From Ophiothrix spiculata (taxonomy: Eukaryota; Echinodermata; Ophiuroidea; Amphilepidida; Ophiotrichidae), in NCBI GenBank assembly GCA_000969725.1, contig JXSR01S065791.1: DNA of 64,000 bases; one strand, given 5' to 3'. Positions 10,744-22,524 of this stretch are shown piece after piece. Both the position numbers and the translations under genes were made by a program. The number at the start of each line of letters is the position of its first letter. The first letter of the stretch is position 1. The notes below the pieces were generated by a model. It saw only the letters and a program-made list of their open reading frames with translations. It did not search any database and was not told the origin of the DNA.

Positions 10744-13700
10744 TATATAGATTGAAAAAAAAATCAAAGTTAAAACTTCCCAACATGCAACTCTTTTACT
10801 TTGACCATGACACATATTGATATTTTGTAATGAACACTATATATAATGGTGGGTGGAAAATCTACTTTGTATCTATATATCCATTTGTCTGAAGATCACA
10901 TACGGTGTGAAACTCAAGAGTCACAGTTTTCTTCAACTACACATACTACTTTATATCTATATAATGTAAAACAACAGATACTGTAAATATATGATGCCAT
11001 GCTCTTCACTGTGTGAATAAGATGAACATATTAAACAAATGAAAGTTGATTCAGTGCTTTCCCGTACTGTTTGCATTGGAATTGGTAGGCCCAACAGTCA
11101 AATAATCTATGATCTGGCAATTTTTGGTTTTTACTAAAGATTCACTCTCCAAATCAAGGCTTGTCGGACAAATCATGGACAGTGCTTTGAGCGAATATTG
11201 CATAAAATGCTGTTTTATAACCATTAATAAAATAGTTACTTCATTATAATCTGAAGATAATGATGAAAAAAACCACAATGTCAACTCTCATTTGCCTAAA
11301 AATTGTACAAAACACAAATAATGCCCTTTTGCATATGAGTTGGCTGAACACTCAACTGAACATTTTGCATGCAGACAACACTACACAGTTCAGGCAGTGC
11401 ATTATTGCTACAGATGCGTAGCTAAGGTTTCTGGCAAAGAAGTGAAACTGACAGTCCTCCAAGTGCAAAAAAGTAGACGAAATGTTTTCTCCATAGCTTT
11501 TACAAAGTTGTAAGCGAAAATGAAAGTGTTTCATAAGCACAAAGTTGTCATTCAACGTTAATTTAAACATTAAATTTGTTCCAATTTCTCATCATATGAT
11601 ATGACGCATTCCAATACATCTCTCTGACCAACATGTGGTAATGAAATTGGTTTGTTTTCGTTGTTCATTTCTTTGACAGCCCTAGCTACGCCCCGGGAGC
11701 TACGACACTGTATTTCTGATGATATTCTTTATATAATGTTGATTATGTGAAGACACATGTTGACCTATTGATTGGCCTGATATATTCTACACTTATTAAT
11801 ACATTTATATCTTGCACATATATAATTTGCATAGGGAAAATAAATATTTCACTAATAGTTTCATGAATACTTTCTGGACTGTCATAAAGTTTACGAAGCA
11901 TTTGAAAGACTCATTGAAAGCATTGATCAGAAATAGGAAAAACTTGATGTAATCATCAGAAATTTTAAACATTTGAAATGAGTCAGATACTGATATGCAT
12001 ATTTGTAACTTCACCAGACATTTAATCTATGGGAATGGTCACATGGTCACAAAGATAAGCGTCAGTATTCGACTTAATTCAAACTGTATACATTGCTATT
12101 GGATAGATGAGTACATACATCTTTAAATAAACCATTTGTTCCTTCTTTCTCAATCCCGACAGGGGAGTTCTGGGGTTGAAGACTCTAAGTCACTTCATTC
12201 TATCCCATAGTGCATTGATGACACATTTGCAAATCATACATTGGTTATACATTCTCAAACCGAATGAAATACACCAAAAAAATAACTAACCCCCCTGAAG
12301 ATGACACCATAACTTTTTAAACCTAAATAATAATTTTATAACAGCTATGCAGCCCAAATCTGGAGATAATTCTGTATATTTAGACACCCCATTCACAGCA
12401 ATTGACCGACTATTAGTGAAGTTGTGTCCATTTGAAGCTACAAATGACCGGATTCAGAAATGGCACTAAATGGAATCAACCAATGTAAACTGTTGTTAAA
12501 GCTTAAGTAATCTTTGAATGATAACTTTAAGATTTTGATGGTATTAATTTGCTCAATGAAGTGGAACTTATCTTTGAAAAGCCCATACACATAGCCAGCC
12601 ATTTGAAAAAAAACTTTGCTATATTTTCTTGCTTTTTATCTTTTGACAAGCAATGTTAAAGATCAATTTCTTATTGGGCATCATAGGAGCCTTCAGTCTG
12701 TTCATATACTTGTGTGGAGCATAGATCTTTATACACCACCTTTTCAATGGATTTCTGATAAAAGAAAAATGATAACCATATCAACAGTAGAGTAACTTTT
12801 TCTGTCTGGTTTTCTGTCATTTACAAAATCACATTGGTCATGACTGGTTCCAATCATGTCTAAATTAAATTAGAATGAATGATGGCAAATGCTATGGATG
12901 TCAATAAACGAAACATCAAGACGGATGGGGGTTCAAAAGAAGACGGAAAATTGTGGAGAGATCGGTGAATCCAAGTGGGATATACCAGAGACCGTCCAAG
13001 AACTGGGAGACCAAGAATAATATGGGCAATAGGCTGAAGGCATTATATATCAATTTACTTTACATTTCCTTATTTTGCACTCTATGCTACCAATAACCAC
13101 TCCATTAAATCTAAACTCTACTCTTATCCTTTCAACATGTTAAATCTACACATGGGCATGCCTGCAACTTTTCCTTTGCCTTAAACTCATTTAAGTGAGT
13201 CTGTGTCTATATAATTGGTTGATTCCAGCATGCCATTTCTCAATCCTGTCATTTGTTTCTTCAAATGGACACAACTTCAGTAACAGTCAGTCAATTGTCG
13301 TGAATGAGGTGTCTATATATGCAGAATTATCGCCAAATTTTGGCTGCATAGCTGTATTAAAATTATTTTGCAGCTTTTAAAAATTATAGTGACATCCTCA
13401 GGGGGGCGAGTTATATTTTTGGCATAGTTAAAGAGGCCTACATGTTTTCAGACGGGAAGTTAATTTGCAATGAAATTATATCCTATAATGCATCAACAAT
13501 GTATCATTCAAATAATTTTCATTATTATATTCTCAAAGCTTGTAGCTTGAAATGATTGTTAAGCTTAAACAAGCAACATTGGCTTTGAATGGAAATGCCA
13601 AGACCACAATAGATACTATGTATGAGCTATGTGAAAAGTTTGGCCCTACTATTACAGAACCCAAAATATATACCTTGAAAATAGTTTTGGTCCACCAATA

Positions 13701-14455
13701 ACAGGACCTTGGAAAGATAACTACAGATATGCAAATTAGATTTTAATAACAATATATATAAATAAATTTCAGAAATTTGAGAAACTGGCAATACAAAATC
13801 ATACTACAAAAATGATATGTTCATGCTTTCATTTTAACACAAAATGAGATGAGCTAACAAACTGATTTCATGTCATTAATTCTCATTTTCAAATTTCTTT
13901 AAATATCACAGTCCAGGTAGACTCCATAACAGATAAGAATAAACGTAATTGATGTTGACTGTGTGGAATTCTAATCACAAAGAAACATGTCTACAAGAAT
14001 TTGGTCTCAATCAATCAAGTCGATCAACAAATATACAAATAATTTCTCAAATTTGCACAGAAATGTTCCAAATATAAACATAAAAATCAGTGAAGCACAA
14101 ACTTCAGCTTTTGACTTCCTTCTATATGCTATCCCTTCAATCTCAAAATTTACAATGATATGGTAAGAATTTATAACATTATAAATTACATGTATCATCA
14201 AATGTTCTTGTCCAGGCCATTTTAGGTTTAGTCACCTTGTCCATTACAAACCTGGGTTGCCAGATCTGCTGTTCAATAGCCCAATTGGGTGTATATTATT
14301 TTGAGTTTGTAGACATCCTGAACACTCAAGGGTGCATACATGATTGCCAGATCTGCTATTTGGAGACCAACTGGGTGACTTCTGAAAGTACAATCTTCAT
14401 CTATCTCAATGAAACTTTCAGCATAGACAGCGACTTTGGTGCATTTTGCAATCAT
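10744..14455. other. Intergenic; small LINE scrap only
   Basis: AT-rich DNA with no gene seen. At about 12987-13036 (+) the peptide RDRPRTGRPRIIW resembles the C-terminal region of LINE polymerases and may be a remnant. A segment containing TTGCCAGATCTGCT is repeated at about 14259 and 14343 and may lie in the neurabin 3' UTR if that is long. Confidence 0.4.
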
Positions 14456-14461
14456 TTTATT
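14456..14461 (-). terminator. Candidate neurabin poly(A) signal
   Basis: AATAAA on the minus strand lies 41 nt past the stop codon at 14502. It is the first signal downstream, but the 3' UTR may well use a later one. Confidence 0.3.
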
Positions 14462-14501
14462 GTAACATTTGGGAACATTAATTGATGGTTGTATTGCATT
14501 C

Positions 14502-14663
14502 TCACTGAGCTGACTGGAACATTTTCTTGGCTGCTTTCTTCTGTTGTTTTTCACGAGCTTTCTGCTCCTTTACTTGCATTTTGCGTTCTTTCTCAACTAA
14601 TAATTTGATTTCTTTCAGTTTCTTTTTAAAGATAGCACGGTCATTTGCACTGACACCATAGGC
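14502..14663 (-). CDS. PPP1R9: Neurabin family gene, terminal coding exon (end of SAM domain, C-terminal coil)
   Basis: This is the last exon of the neurabin-like gene. Acceptor TTTCTTTCTGTTTCAG precedes 14663, and the frame (phase 0) ends at TGA 14504-14502. It encodes 53 residues beginning AYGVSANDRAIFKKKLKEIK, the last helix of the SAM domain. A lysine/glutamate-rich coiled tail follows, ending KKAAKKMFQSAQ. Vertebrate neurabin-1 has the same arrangement as I remember it (ALGMTASQDRAVVKKKLKEM). The tail is likely a charged helix used in self-association. The whole gene makes an actin-bundling, protein phosphatase 1-targeting scaffold of synapses and cell junctions; that role is family knowledge. 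Confidence 0.92.
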   Translation of the reverse strand, partial: AYGVSANDRAIFKKKLKEIKLLVEKERKMQVKEQKAREKQQKKAAKKMFQSAQ

Positions 14664-15014
14664 CTGAAACAGAAAGAAAGAAAGGAGGATGGTTAATAAT
14701 ATGGAAACACATAGAATCAGCAATTTAACATCATAATATCATCAATAAAATTGTAATTGGGACTTGGCAATTCTCTTAATTTTCTGGAATGAGATAAGGT
14801 GATATTCAGAGGTGTTTGGGTTAGTGTTTTCGCATTTAAAGATGAACTAACACTAATTCTTGTTGGCACCTTTACCATATGAATCCGTCTGAAATGGGTG
14901 ACTTCCCATATTTGAACCTCCATGTTCACTTCAGCAAGGCTATAGAAGGGCATGGTGCAGGATGATAAAATGATTGTGTGAGTGCACTGTGTGCAGTTTT
15001 AAGTTGTTAACTTA

Positions 15015-15190
15015 GGTATTCAAACACGCCACAGAGTTGTTCATCGCGAATCAACAACGATGCATCCATGCGTCTGCATATTTTTATCGCGCGAGGGTGG
15101 CTTTAGCCACCCGAGTGTGATAAAAATACGCAGACGCATCGGATGCAGAGTTGTTGATTCGCGATGAATTCTGTTGCGTGTTTGAATACC
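15015..15190. repeat. Near-perfect foldback element in the last neurabin intron
   Basis: GGTATTCAAACACG at 15015 and CGTGTTTGAATACC ending at 15190 bound two arms of about 85 bp, meeting at GTGGCTTTAGCCAC near 15098-15111. The arms share AGAGTTGTT, TCGCGAATCAACAA, TGCATCC and ATGCGTCTGC. It lies between the last two coding exons, so the pre-mRNA can form a long hairpin here. Confidence 0.85.
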
Positions 15191-15433
15191 TTTCAATAAC
15201 GAAACTCTTCCTAAAAACGTATGAATTAAATTCTAAATTTTTCAATTAAACAGATTGGCCTATTCATCTTCATAAAAATATTTAGCATATATGAAGCAAA
15301 GCGCTAAATTGTAGATATTTGCTGCGTTGACGTCCCAAGCTCCGGGCTTTTGCACGTACTATAAGTGCTCGACGCGCAATGATCAGTGCGCCATCTTTTT
15401 TGTACTGCGTAAACGCACTTCCGTAAACGCCGT

Positions 15434-15533
15434 GCCGTGCGTGACACGCTAATTTGAATATCAATTGTGGCTTTATCATGAATCAACAACGGTACGCTCC
15501 TGTATAAAGAGATACAGTGAGTTGTTGAAATTG
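15434..15533. repeat. Low-copy repeat shared with 35305-35398
   Basis: Both places carry GCGTGACA, ATTTAAAT-like spacing, CCTGTATAAAGA or CCAGTATAAAGA, then GCAGTGAGTTGTTGAAAT or a one-base variant. Its class is unknown. Confidence 0.5.
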
Positions 15534-15570
15534 TTATCAAACTAACATTAGTAAATTGTGAAATGTTTAC

Positions 15571-15744
15571 CTTTAGTCTGGGGCCATCTAATTGTAATAG
15601 TGCTGTCCCTGTAATATTATTGGCTGTAAAATCATTAATATATTGCTCCAAACCGTTGCCCAGCAACCATTGTGATACATGGGTAGTATTCCACTCTGTG
15701 ATAGGTTTGTCTTCAATCTGATGTAGTTTCCGAGTTGGTTCCTC
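15571..15744 (-). CDS. PPP1R9: Neurabin family gene, SAM-domain exon
   Basis: This 174-nt exon (58 codons, phase 0 at both ends) lies between acceptor GAAACTGATTTTTCAG and donor AAAG|GTAAAC. It starts EEPTRKLHQIEDKPITEW and continues with the SAM core WNTTHVSQWLLGNGLEQYI, NDFTANNITGTALLQLDG and PRLK. The tryptophan and W-L-x-x-x-x-L-E-Q-Y pattern, followed by NITG-x-x-LLQLDG, is the hallmark of the neurabin SAM domain. It joins in frame to AYGVSANDRA in the next exon. SAM domains mediate oligomerisation. Vertebrate spinophilin lacks this domain while neurabin-1 has it, so this gene keeps the neurabin-like architecture. Confidence 0.95.
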
Positions 15745-16030
15745 CTGAAAAATCAGTTTCAAAAGAAATGATTGAAAATTATAGTCAATAATACCAAAAT
15801 GTGAAATCTGATAAAGAAAAAAATAACTGCAATAATCTCTTGGAATTCTTCAACCAAACCCCCATATCATGCTGCAAAAATAATAGGCTTGAAATTGAGT
15901 ACGACAGTACAAGAAAACCACAACTCCAGTAGCTCTCTTCTGGTAAGTTCTGTAAAATATAAATGCATACAAATCTCTGAAAATGGTTTCAAACCAGTAA
16001 AAAGCATTTCCATGTCTATATCCCAATCAT

Positions 16031-16226
16031 AGTGTCACATTTGTAGTTTGACTTTGTAGTTGACCTTTTTAGACATTGTTAGATAATTTTTCTAGTATAT
16101 AGTTGCAGAGGGGAGCTCATGGAGTTAGGGTTTTCTTGTACTGGTTGTTTAAATATAGCAACTATGTACCGTAACAATTATCTAACAATGTGTAAAAATG
16201 TCAACTTCAAAGTCAAACGTGACACT
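16031..16226. mobile_element. TIR element nested in the 2.1-kb inverted repeat
   Basis: AGTGTCACATTTGTAGTTTG with GACATTGTTAGATAATT at left is matched in inverse by AATTATCTAACAATG and CAAACGTGACACT at right, with arms of about 55 bp. Confidence 0.7.
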
Positions 16227-17887
16227 AAGCATGGTCGATAATTCGATATATCGAGATATATCGATTTTTTTAAAACATCGATATTGCCGATATTGGATTT
16301 CAAGGTTTATCGATATATCGTACTTGTCGATATTTTGAAAATAACATCGATAAATCGGGTGTACGATATTACCACAGCTAATGATATATCGTACCCGTCG
16401 ATGTTTTGAAAAAAATATCGTATAATCGGGCGAATGATGTCTACAAATCTAGCTATAACTATCGATAAATGTAAGTATTACTCACTCTTTAGCTCATTGT
16501 TAACTTAGCTCATGTTAATTATTTCACTCATATGAACAATATCTTTAAATGGTTCAAAATATCAACTTTTATAAAGGTTATAAGTGTAAAAATAAATGTC
16601 AATAACGTAGTCTTGAATCTTGAATGCGTGCGTGTAACTTATCGGCCTTCACGTATCAGGGAAATATGTTCAACTACATTATTGCAACTTCGATATATAA
16701 TATTTCTTGGCACATAAACACTAGTCAGTTAAAAAACTGTCATAAATTAATGATGATATCCTTTATTTTTAAAATATTATTCAGTTTTGGATGTTATATC
16801 CGAGTTATAAAATGATCACATGTCGCGCCAACACTGTAATCCATCGATGCACATAATATTTTACAATGACTAGAGGGACATTGTTTGCTCGCGATCGTGC
16901 CGATTATAAACAAATGTCGCGCCAACACTGTAATCCATCGATGCACATGTTTTACAATGACTAGAGGGACATTGTTTGCTCGCGATCGCGCCGATTTTTA
17001 ACAAAGCCGTCTCGGGGAAAACCACCTGAAAATGGACCGTGAAAAGCTGAATTTTACTGAAAATAATCTCTAAAAACATTGTTGCTTTTGCTTTATTTAT
17101 ATATATTTATATCCTTTGTCCATTTATTTTCGATCTCAATGGTTCCTTTTAAGATCAGTAACAGAAATTGTATCAGCTTTCCTCTCTGCGCCCATCTCAG
17201 CTAAAACAACAAATAAAACGATCTTAGTAACAAACATAAGTTTAAGATATTGTTTTAAGAAATAAAAACGTTTTATTAAAAAGAATGTTTATTACTCTTA
17301 TTTACTGTTTTCCATTTGGGAATAACTACTGCCTTACAAGATGTTTAACTTCAACGTAGTTGATTTTATTCAGCTTCCCGGCCGCCTTTCGTCGTCCGGT
17401 ACTATCTGCATGTAAACATGACGTAATCGTCAGGTCGAAGTTCAATTTCATTCATAAAATGGTCAGTCACGTGATGATACGATGACGCATGCATTCACTG
17501 TAAAAGTAAGCAATCGCCGTCTGAAAGCATGATTTCGGCAATATTTTTCATCATGATCTTCACATGGTATGTATTTGTGTATGTGAGATCAAGAATTAAT
17601 ATGCTTCTTTTTCATAAAAATGTTTAATTTTCAATGATATTTTGAAAAGAAACGGCGATATTTTTGATCAAACAGGGGTATGAGGAATTCTGCAACCAAA
17701 CAGTGCTACGTAATTACAACACGGAAGTTCGGGTCGCCACTCGCCAGTGTTCGTTCGTGACGCATTGTAATTTATTCAGTTGGCGAGATGAGAGAAAACA
17801 TCGATATATCGATATATATCGATAATTGATTGCCGATATATCGATATCGGAAAATGGTCAATATCGACCAAACTTACGTGACACTAT
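16227..17887. repeat. ATCGAT/TATCGATA-rich ends inside the 2.1-kb element
   Basis: The left part (16231-16470) and right part (17795-17870) are runs of ATCGATAT, GATATATCG and CGATATTG in roughly inverted order, around a plainer core with GC-richer patches (17380-17480, 17700-17770). They look like the arms of an element nested in the larger inverted repeat. Confidence 0.5.
16821..17003 (+). repeat. 94-bp tandem duplication
   Basis: TGTCGCGCCAACACTGTAAT begins at 16821 and again at 16915. Both copies continue through TCCATCGATGCACAT, GACTAGAGGGACATTG and CTCGCGATCG with few differences, so the duplication is fairly recent. Confidence 0.8.
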
Positions 17888-18010
17888 GATTAGGATATTG
17901 ACATTGAAATGCTAGTTTAGTGATGTGAAAGCATTTTCAGAGATTTGTATACTTTTATATTTTATAAGTTATTTGAGTTGTGGTTTTCTTACACGGGCGT
18001 ACTCAATTGA

Positions 18011-19129
18011 AATTACAACATTTACAATTCATTAATATTTTCAATGCATAATTGCAGGATATTGTCCAAGGTCACACAGGATAACGAGGGCAATATCAAG
18101 CAATCGCACATGTAAATATGAATGAACTCCGTTCACACACATCCTTTTAAAAATATCAGTTCACATAAATTTACTGATCAGTTATCAATAGATGTTTCTC
18201 TCCAGCCAAGTAGAATACAGATAGGTTAAAATATTGTAGAACACACATGTTACATACTGCACTCAGTACTGGTGCTCAATATAAATCCATCATTTGCCAT
18301 GCAAAAACAGTATCTATACACAGTTCTTGACCAATAAAAATCAACAGAAATCACTATGGTATGTGCAAATTTAGTAAACATCTTGTTAGAATCAAACTAC
18401 TATTTTGCCAGGCAACTGTATTCTGATAACACTCACAAGATTGTCCATTGGATTGCACAAGATTTTGTTTTGAAGGATTAAAACTTGTATCATGCATAAT
18501 TACAAGATTTTTTGTCTCGTTGGCGGACCCAATGAGACATATTTGAATCTGGAGATTGGGAAACTTTGTAATAGACTAAGAAGTAAAAATGCAAAGAGAT
18601 TGAGTAAAGACCATTAAAGCTGAATATTATTGTAGTTATACTTTATGTTTAGTAAATGGATCAAAAATTTACAAAAAATAGTGGAATTTTACAGTTAAAA
18701 CTTAAATTTACAAAATTCATTCGACTGTGTGAAAGGCTACATGCCCAGCTACATGATTTGCAAAACAAACAAAGACAATATTCACACGTGTAGCACACAC
18801 TGACCTATACTTCTGGACAGGAACATCTTTGACTTTTTTGTAGGCCGCCGTGGGCCGCCATGTTGTGAGTACACGACCTTTTAATATGATTTTTTTCCAC
18901 TTATTTTTTTTATTTCAGTTTTTCTAAAATGACATCTTGTTCCTGGCAAGATTCGAACCAATACCACTACCAACCCATGTATTAAAGTCATCTGAAATTT
19001 TCTCCCCAGGGTTTTCAGGGTAGGACCAAATCGCACCATGCGTGAACAACAAACCAATCAAATTGATCATCAAGTCACGCAGCAACAGAACTGTCAAATC
19101 ACACGAGCTCACGATTATCGCATGAGCTG
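18011..19129. other. Intron, nothing recognised
   Basis: Neurabin intron between the 20.2-kb and SAM exons. AT-rich, with no supported exon or repeat. Confidence 0.5.
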
Positions 19130-19335
19130 CACTCTTAAAAAGCCAGGATCAACTTGAATTGATCCGATTCAGTATCAAATATGAGCTTACCCTCTTTCCG
19201 GATCAATTTTGATCCAGATTCTAGTCAAATTTGATCCTTTTTGGATCAAAAAAGAGTGTGTTTGATCTGAAGAGGATCAAAAAAATGCTCAGGAAAAGGG
19301 GTAAGCTCATATTTGATCCGGGCTTTTTAAGAGTG
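19130..19335. mobile_element. TIR element (MITE) with GGATCAA repeats
   Basis: CACTCTTAAAAAGCC at 19130 and GGCTTTTTAAGAGTG at 19335 are inverse tips. GATC-centred words (TTGATCC, GGATCAA) recur about ten times inside. From 19336 to 19876 only a C-run (about 19510-19520) and AT-rich sequence are seen. Confidence 0.75.
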
Positions 19336-19876
19336 TGTGTTTGAACTTTAATCTCGGTGCACACGCGTAAAAGTGAAAAGGTTTTCTTCATGCAACTATA
19401 GCTGTCAATCGCGCGCTACCATCTAAGGCATCGGGGCTTAGGCCTATGTGTAGAAATATAACAACTATTTCCACCTCATTCAGGGGCGCACCATCAGATG
19501 ATCAAATTTCCCCCCCCCCCCGAATCAAGTCTTGCTCCAAACTGTCATCCTGTCGCCAACGAGACATGTTTTTTAGAAGACCTTGTTTTATCTATGTGTA
19601 TTTAGTGCTGTCTGGTAAGTTTGTTTCATTTCCATTACTAGTTCTATTTCTTTATGCCTACATATATCATTTATTATTAGGCCTATATTATTTTGTATTT
19701 TCACCATATCAAGTTGGCTTACTTTGTTTTTACTTCCAGTTTATTATCATGTTCTAAGTAACCTCCTGTATCATACTTGATCCTTGATATGTTTTGTACC
19801 TTGTCCGTTGGATCTACTTTTTAATACATTTTATACAAGATGATGGTGAACTTTACAACAAAACATTACTCGTAAA

Positions 19877-20088
19877 TTGAGGACCCTAGAGCCAGGAGGG
19901 GTTTAGTCACATTGAGTACAAACTGAGAAAATGGCACAAACATATCATTTGTGTTGTCTTGAATGGTATTGCTGTATCTCGCAGTGACTCTTACACATGC
20001 TCTGATCATTACTACAAAACTTGTACAGAATGTAGAAATGAGAATTCGATGTTGTGACTTTACCCCCTTTTAGTTCTAGGGTCCTCAA
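19877..20088. mobile_element. TIR element (MITE) 60 bp from a neurabin exon
   Basis: TTGAGGACCCTAGAGCCAGG at left and TAGTTCTAGGGTCCTCAA at right are inverse, followed inward by TTAGTCACA / TGTGACTTTA, giving arms of about 36 bp. It lies just past the donor of the exon ending at 20148. Confidence 0.75.
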
Positions 20089-20147
20089 TTTCAACCCGTA
20101 TGTTTTCATTTTTATTAAATTTCTTGAGAATAGTCGACTTGACTTAC

Positions 20148-20272
20148 ATCTTTAGGAATGTTGATTTTGTATTTATGTTTCATTTTCTTCTTGCCGCCTG
20201 CCTCGCCTGGCATAGAGTCATACATATCTCCTCCTGAAAGCACTTGTATTGGTCCTGACGAAGCTCGCACAT
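20148..20272 (-). CDS. PPP1R9: Neurabin family gene, linker exon before the SAM domain
   Basis: This 125-nt exon has acceptor TGTTTTTTTTCACAG and donor GAT|GTAAGTC. The incoming codon is split (G from the exon ending at 21991, AT here) and the exit is phase 0. It encodes DVRASSGPIQVLSGGDMYDS followed by a basic run, GGKKKMKHKYKINIPKD. No domain is recognised; this is the variable linker between the coiled coil and SAM domain. The support is exact frame continuity with both neighbours and canonical splice sites. Confidence 0.85.
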
Positions 20273-20300
20273 CTGTGAAAAAAACAATTTACGCACTAAA

Positions 20301-20488
20301 ATTAACTACTGTCACATGTAGGGGTAGAGGGGAGGAGGGGTGCCACACAAGTTTTCCAACAGAGGTTTAGGACATTTTTTGGTCAAAATAGGGGCTTGGA
20401 AACTCATTTTTTTCCAAATGTAGATTTTATTAACTGTTTTTTTTCCATTAAGAAATGATATACATGCTTGAAATCACACTTTCTGAAC
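20301..20488 (+). repeat. Direct duplication, first copy (second at 20811-21018)
   Basis: CTACTGTCACATG, GGGGAGGAGGGGTGCC-like sequence, AAATAGGG, GAAACTCA, AGATTTTAT, CATTAAGAAATGATATACA and GCTTGAAATCACAC occur in the same order in both copies, about 510 bp apart. A SINE lies between them. Confidence 0.7.
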
Positions 20489-20791
20489 CATAATAATAAT
20501 AATAATACACAGCATTTAAATACGCTATTTACCATAGTACCATAGCGCTGGCCATTATTATTACCGCTGTACAAGGGAATCATCATAACCATTTTGCCTT
20601 AAACTAGGCCATTTGCAGCCATGGCCATTGGCGCAGACCTATCAGCACTTAGGTTATGATATTCCACCCTAAACAGCTCCCTAATACGCTTGGGTCAACG
20701 AGTCAAGTGTGATAAAAAGATTTGCCCAGATTCACAACACTCACAACCTTCTGATTATGAGTCCTGCACTGTTCCGTTAGGCCACACGCGC
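20489..20791 (-). mobile_element. tRNA-derived SINE, minus strand
   Basis: Read from 20791 on the minus strand: GCGTGTGGCCTAACGGAACA (box-A region), GCAGGACTCATAA, GGTTGTGAGTGTTG, CTGGGCAAATC, TTTTATCACACTTGACTCG, and a (TTA)n tail at about 20489-20508. The same body occurs on the plus strand at 43521-43794, so this is a family. Confidence 0.7.
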
Positions 20792-20810
20792 AAAATACAC
20801 ACACTATGAT

Positions 20811-21018
20811 TGACTACTGTCACATGGAAGGGGAGGGGTGCCTCAAAATCGTTTTGGGTATAGGTGCTTAGGTTAAGGAACTTTTTATGTAAAATAGGGT
20901 CTTAGAAACTCAATTTTTTTTCCAAATTTAGATTTTATGAACTTTTTTTTTGCATTAAGAAATGATATACAATCTAAAGTTTGACAAATTGAGCTTGAAA
21001 TCACACTTCTGAACCATT
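20811..21018 (+). repeat. Direct duplication, second copy
   Basis: Second copy of the segment at 20301-20488, starting CTACTGTCACATGGAAGGGG and ending near GAACCATTG. The SINE between the copies starts where the first copy ends. Confidence 0.7.
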
Positions 21019-21287
21019 GTCACTGAAACAAGGGCGTTTGGAGTAAGCTGAATGAGAGTGTAGAGGGATTGAACAGGTGCGTCATAAGAGTGGCTCGGCT
21101 GTAAGGGGCTCAAACAGCCCAGTTTTTTTATTTTCTCAGTGAGAGGATGAAATATGTTAATTTTGCATGATTTTCTGTCATTTTCTTACTAGTCAAAACT
21201 GTCAGAGGAATCAGTCTGCCCCTTTGCTTGTTACACATGGGCTTGAAGAGAAGGTCATGAGTACAGCACATACCATACCATCAATTT

Positions 21288-21486
21288 GTCATGTGAGTGC
21301 AAGAAAGTCGTATCTGCAAAAGCTGCCTTTCGTCATTAATTTGGATTGAGCACTGTAAAATCTCCAGTCTACTGACATATAAGACAGTGAAATTTTGAGG
21401 GATTTTTCACATTCTTGTGACAAGTTGCAAAATAAATATAACTTAGGGCAGCCATTGCAGATACGACTTTCTTGCACTCACATGAC
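21288..21486. mobile_element. TIR element, family A (copy 4)
   Basis: Full tips GTCATGTGAGTGCAAGAAAG and the inverse. It is shorter than other copies and lacks the middle palindrome (199 bp). From 21487 to 21990 nothing else is recognised except a T-run at about 21855. Confidence 0.88.
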
Positions 21487-21990
21487 GAATTCTATGAGTG
21501 GTACCCTGGGTTACATCCTCGAGATTTAAAAACTTAACTCAAAATAGCAGAAATTTTTTCATCAAGTAAGGATTTTAGGTTAAGGGGTTTCCTTGGAGAA
21601 GCAGTTGCTAATGGAATAATAATTGTTTCATATATAGGAATACAACATGGAATATATAGAAATACAACTTAAAAGGTAGGGGAGTGTAGTCAAAACTACT
21701 AGTTGAAATAGCTTGTGGTTGGCCGGCCAATGAATGGGCACGAATTGTATCTCTACCAGGCATGAGAATGTCCAGGTTTAAACATCAATTTTGTTCAAAA
21801 ATCCGCAATTTTAAAAATGTCAGCATATATTTGCTCTTTTGTCATCATTTTCAGTTTTTTTTTTTTTTGGGATGTGTGTTCTCATGCCTGCTATAAACAT
21901 ACTTCGCCACAAACATAGGCTACCTATGTGGTGAGTCATATAAATCGGTTGCGAATGCTTTGCTAAATTAATGAATATTAATGAGTGTAC

Positions 21991-22220
21991 CTTCTCTAGA
22001 TCTAGTCGTCTCCTCATCCCTCCTGACAGGTGGGCTAGTTGGTATCCTCTGTAGATCTGGGTCAATAGGCCTTGACGATAACAATGTAATGCCTACACCA
22101 TCTGATGTAAAGGATGCTTTAGATGATTTCTTCTTCTGTAAACGTAGGATGGGCATTGCTGGAGGAAGACCTTGCTTCGTCTTGGGAGATGATGGTATGG
22201 AATTGGAGCCCTCATCCTCT
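21991..22220 (-). CDS. PPP1R9: Neurabin family gene, linker exon
   Basis: This 230-nt exon lies between acceptor CCCTCCCATGCACAG and donor GAGAAG|GTACAC. It enters with the third base of a split glycine codon and leaves after one base, both matching its neighbours. It encodes EDEGSNSIPSSPKTKQGLPP, then a basic-hydrophobic patch MPILRLQKKKSSKASF and RRDEETTRSRE. It is low-complexity, serine/proline/charged, and probably disordered; several S-P sites could be phosphorylated. No domain is seen. Confidence 0.85.
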
Positions 22221-22524
22221 CTGTGCATGGGAGGGAGGAAAATCAAAATAAAGCACACACATCTAATATTAAACACTATTAGTTACAGTCAAATGCTCTT
22301 AGTTGATGACATCATATCAGGACCAAACTAGACATAAATTTGATGCCAAATGTTTGTTGTTGTTTTTTTAACTGAAGAAAAGGGCCTGATAGTGCCATCA
22401 AAATATTAAATGCGGCCTATCAGTCACAAAGCAGAGTAGTTAAAAAAGGTCTAAAACACAGACATAAAACATAACAAGACAAACAACATGATTTATCAAG
22501 TGTACTTGGTAGACCAGAGACCTA

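Larger units (their letters stand above)
15893..18010. mobile_element. Large inverted-repeat element with nested repeats, 2.1 kb
   Basis: The left arm (about 15893-16036, with AAGAAAACCACAACTC, ACAAATCTCTGAAAATG and CAATCATAGTGTCAC) and the right arm (about 17875-18010, the same in inverse) are long terminal inverted repeats of roughly 140 bp. Nested inside are a smaller TIR element (16031-16226), an ATCGAT-rich stretch and a 94-bp direct duplication. No transposase frame is seen. Confidence 0.7.

Noticed and set aside
21981-22331. 116-codon plus-strand frame with SSSLLTGGLVGILC
   Set aside because: It is the antisense of a well-supported neurabin exon.
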